From Clostridiaceae bacterium (GTDB lineage Bacteria; Bacillota; Clostridia; Saccharofermentanales; DTU023), in the NCBI GenBank assembly GCA_012838795.1, contig DUOO01000056.1, positions 20,119 through 84,118 of the forward strand: 64,000 nucleotides of DNA. Direction: 5' to 3'. This document shows positions 63,057 through 64,000 of the stretch, in pieces; within the stretch, counting starts at the first letter, position 1; the number at the start of each line of letters is the position of its first letter. The notes under the pieces are model-generated. The model saw only the letters and a program-made list of their open reading frames with translations. It was not told where the DNA came from and searched no databases. The position numbers were made by a program, and so were the translations under genes.

Positions 63057-64000
63057 TTAATGGGCTATTTTGCCGCTTCCTAACAAATAGGTCATTATTT
63101 CTTCCTGTGAGAAATCGGCACGCTCTGTTTCATAACAGATTTCACCTTCGTACATGACATAAATTTTATGGCAAAGACCTAATAATTCCTCCAACTCAGG
63201 CGAAACTAAAATTACACATTTACCGCGCGATACCAAGTCATTAATCAAATAATATATTTCCGACTTAGCTCCTACGTCAATTCCTCTTGTCGGTTCATCC
63301 ATCAGATATAATTCCGTGTCTGCAATAATCCATTTCCCGACTACTACTTTTTGCTGATTACCTCCGGATAAAGTATTAATATTTTGTTTAAGTGAATAGT
63401 ATTTAAGATTCAATTGATCCATCACTTTTTCTGTCTCTGCCGTCTCTTGTTTTTGATTCATAAATACATTGGCAATTTTGAATTTATCCAAACTGGCAAG
63501 TGTTGCATTTTTCTGCACATCAAAAACCCGATTCAAACCTAACAATCTTCTTTCATCAGGAATTAACCCCAAACCTTTTTTAATAGCTACTTGAGGAGTA
63601 GGCGTTTTTGTTTTTTTGCCATCGATGTAAATTTCACCGGATGTCACAGGATTATTGCCGAACAATGCTTGAAGCAGTTCAGTTTTTCCCGCACCGACCA
63701 AACCGGCTATGCCGACAACTTCACCTCTGTTGGCTGTTAAATTGATGTTTTTAAAACCTTTTCCGGATAAATTTTTCAATTCCAAGAAAACTTCTTCAGT
63801 AACCGAATCCGGAACCGGCGGATAAACTTTTGTCAATTCTCTGCCGGAAATCAATTGGATTAATCTGTCTTTGGTTAAGTTTTCAACATCACCTGTTTCA
63901 ACATGTTTACCATCCATCAAAACAGTGTATCTGTCACAAATATCAAAAATTTCATCCAAGCGATGTGAAATGTAAATGATACCGATATCATTCTCCCGCA
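63057..64000 (-). CDS. Sugar ABC transporter ATP-binding protein, RbsA-like (5' end beyond window)
   Basis: The visible part begins within domain 1 at RENDIGIIYISHRLDEIFDI and contains all of domain 2: GLVGAGKTELLQALFG, LSGGNQQKVVVGKWI and LYLMDEPTRGIDVG. The reading stays open to the window edge, so the gene starts outside. Domain 2 has a well-formed P-loop GAGKTE. A seventh or further sugar-import set therefore continues to the right. Confidence 0.95.
   Translation of the reverse strand, partial: RENDIGIIYISHRLDEIFDICDRYTVLMDGKHVETGDVENLTKDRLIQLISGRELTKVYPPVPDSVTEEVFLELKNLSGKGFKNINLTANRGEVVGIAGLVGAGKTELLQALFGNNPVTSGEIYIDGKKTKTPTPQVAIKKGLGLIPDERRLLGLNRVFDVQKNATLASLDKFKIANVFMNQKQETAETEKVMDQLNLKYYSLKQNINTLSGGNQQKVVVGKWIIADTELYLMDEPTRGIDVGAKSEIYYLINDLVSRGKCVILVSPELEELLGLCHKIYVMYEGEICYETERADFSQEEIMTYLLGSGKIAH

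Overview
The window looks like a chromosomal segment of a low-GC, saccharolytic member of the Bacillota, probably Clostridia-like. The support is AT-rich intergenic DNA, strong AGGAGG-type ribosome binding sites (some before GTG or TTG starts), Gram-positive-style lipoprotein signals, and many sugar ABC systems of the ribose/galactose/xylose (RbsABC/MglABC) type. The standard genetic code applies: TGA ends several genes inside ATGA-type overlaps. Every gene except one DeoR regulator lies on the minus strand. I saw no rRNA, tRNA, CRISPR array or prophage. No species is claimed.

Layout, in coordinate order (transcription runs right to left). (A) 1-7659: DegT aminotransferase, Gfo/Idh/MocA oxidoreductase and AraC regulator, then an ABC set (binding lipoprotein, ATPase, permease running off the edge). 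(B) 8109-11758: a HAD phosphatase and a large membrane-anchored subtilase/vWA/zinc-ribbon protein, with no evident link to sugar use. (C) 11845-22080: sugar-binding lipoprotein, DUF2291 lipoprotein, ATPase, permease and an M24 protein lacking metal ligands, then a LacI regulator, FGGY kinase and sorbose-1-phosphate-reductase-like dehydrogenase. (D) 22270-38220: a long catabolic unit with a NagB-like enzyme, xylose/multiple-sugar-type ABC set (permease frameshifted), LacI regulator, fucose/arabinose-isomerase-family enzyme, ceramidase-like hydrolase, M20 hydrolase, AAC(3)-family acetyltransferase, TIM-barrel protein, PfkB kinase, MtlD-family dehydrogenase and an unusual sorbitol-PTS-like membrane protein without its IIB domain. 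(E) 38589-47936: a truncated ABC ATPase remnant, then YjbQ, a triosephosphate-isomerase-like protein, SIS isomerase, NagA broken by an in-frame TGA, a second NagB-like enzyme, a second ceramidase-like protein, FGGY kinase and a divergent DeoR regulator. (F) 47962-59897: third ceramidase-like protein, oxidoreductase, an ABC set in the reverse gene order, PIG-L deacetylase, second oxidoreductase, TIM-barrel epimerase-like protein, HbpS/GlcG-like protein, ROK regulator and DUF4432 epimerase-like protein. (G) 60402-64000: aldose 1-epimerase, a sensory-rhodopsin-transducer-family protein, polysaccharide deacetylase and a partial ABC ATPase.

The region reads as stacked substrate-specific import and catabolism cassettes, each with its own regulator. 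The most interesting recurring theme is a cytoplasmic ceramidase-like metallohydrolase in clusters D, E and F. It is accompanied by NagB-like enzymes whose catalytic Asp is replaced (D, E) or by a PIG-L deacetylase (F). I infer a family of pathways that remove an amide-linked group from imported amino-sugar-like compounds. Several cassettes are decaying (frameshift, nonsense codon, truncated ATPase). Clear regulatory DNA includes a 42-bp perfect palindrome overlapping a promoter, two LacI-type operators 150 bp apart around another promoter, and an AraC-type 21-bp-period direct repeat at a -35 position.
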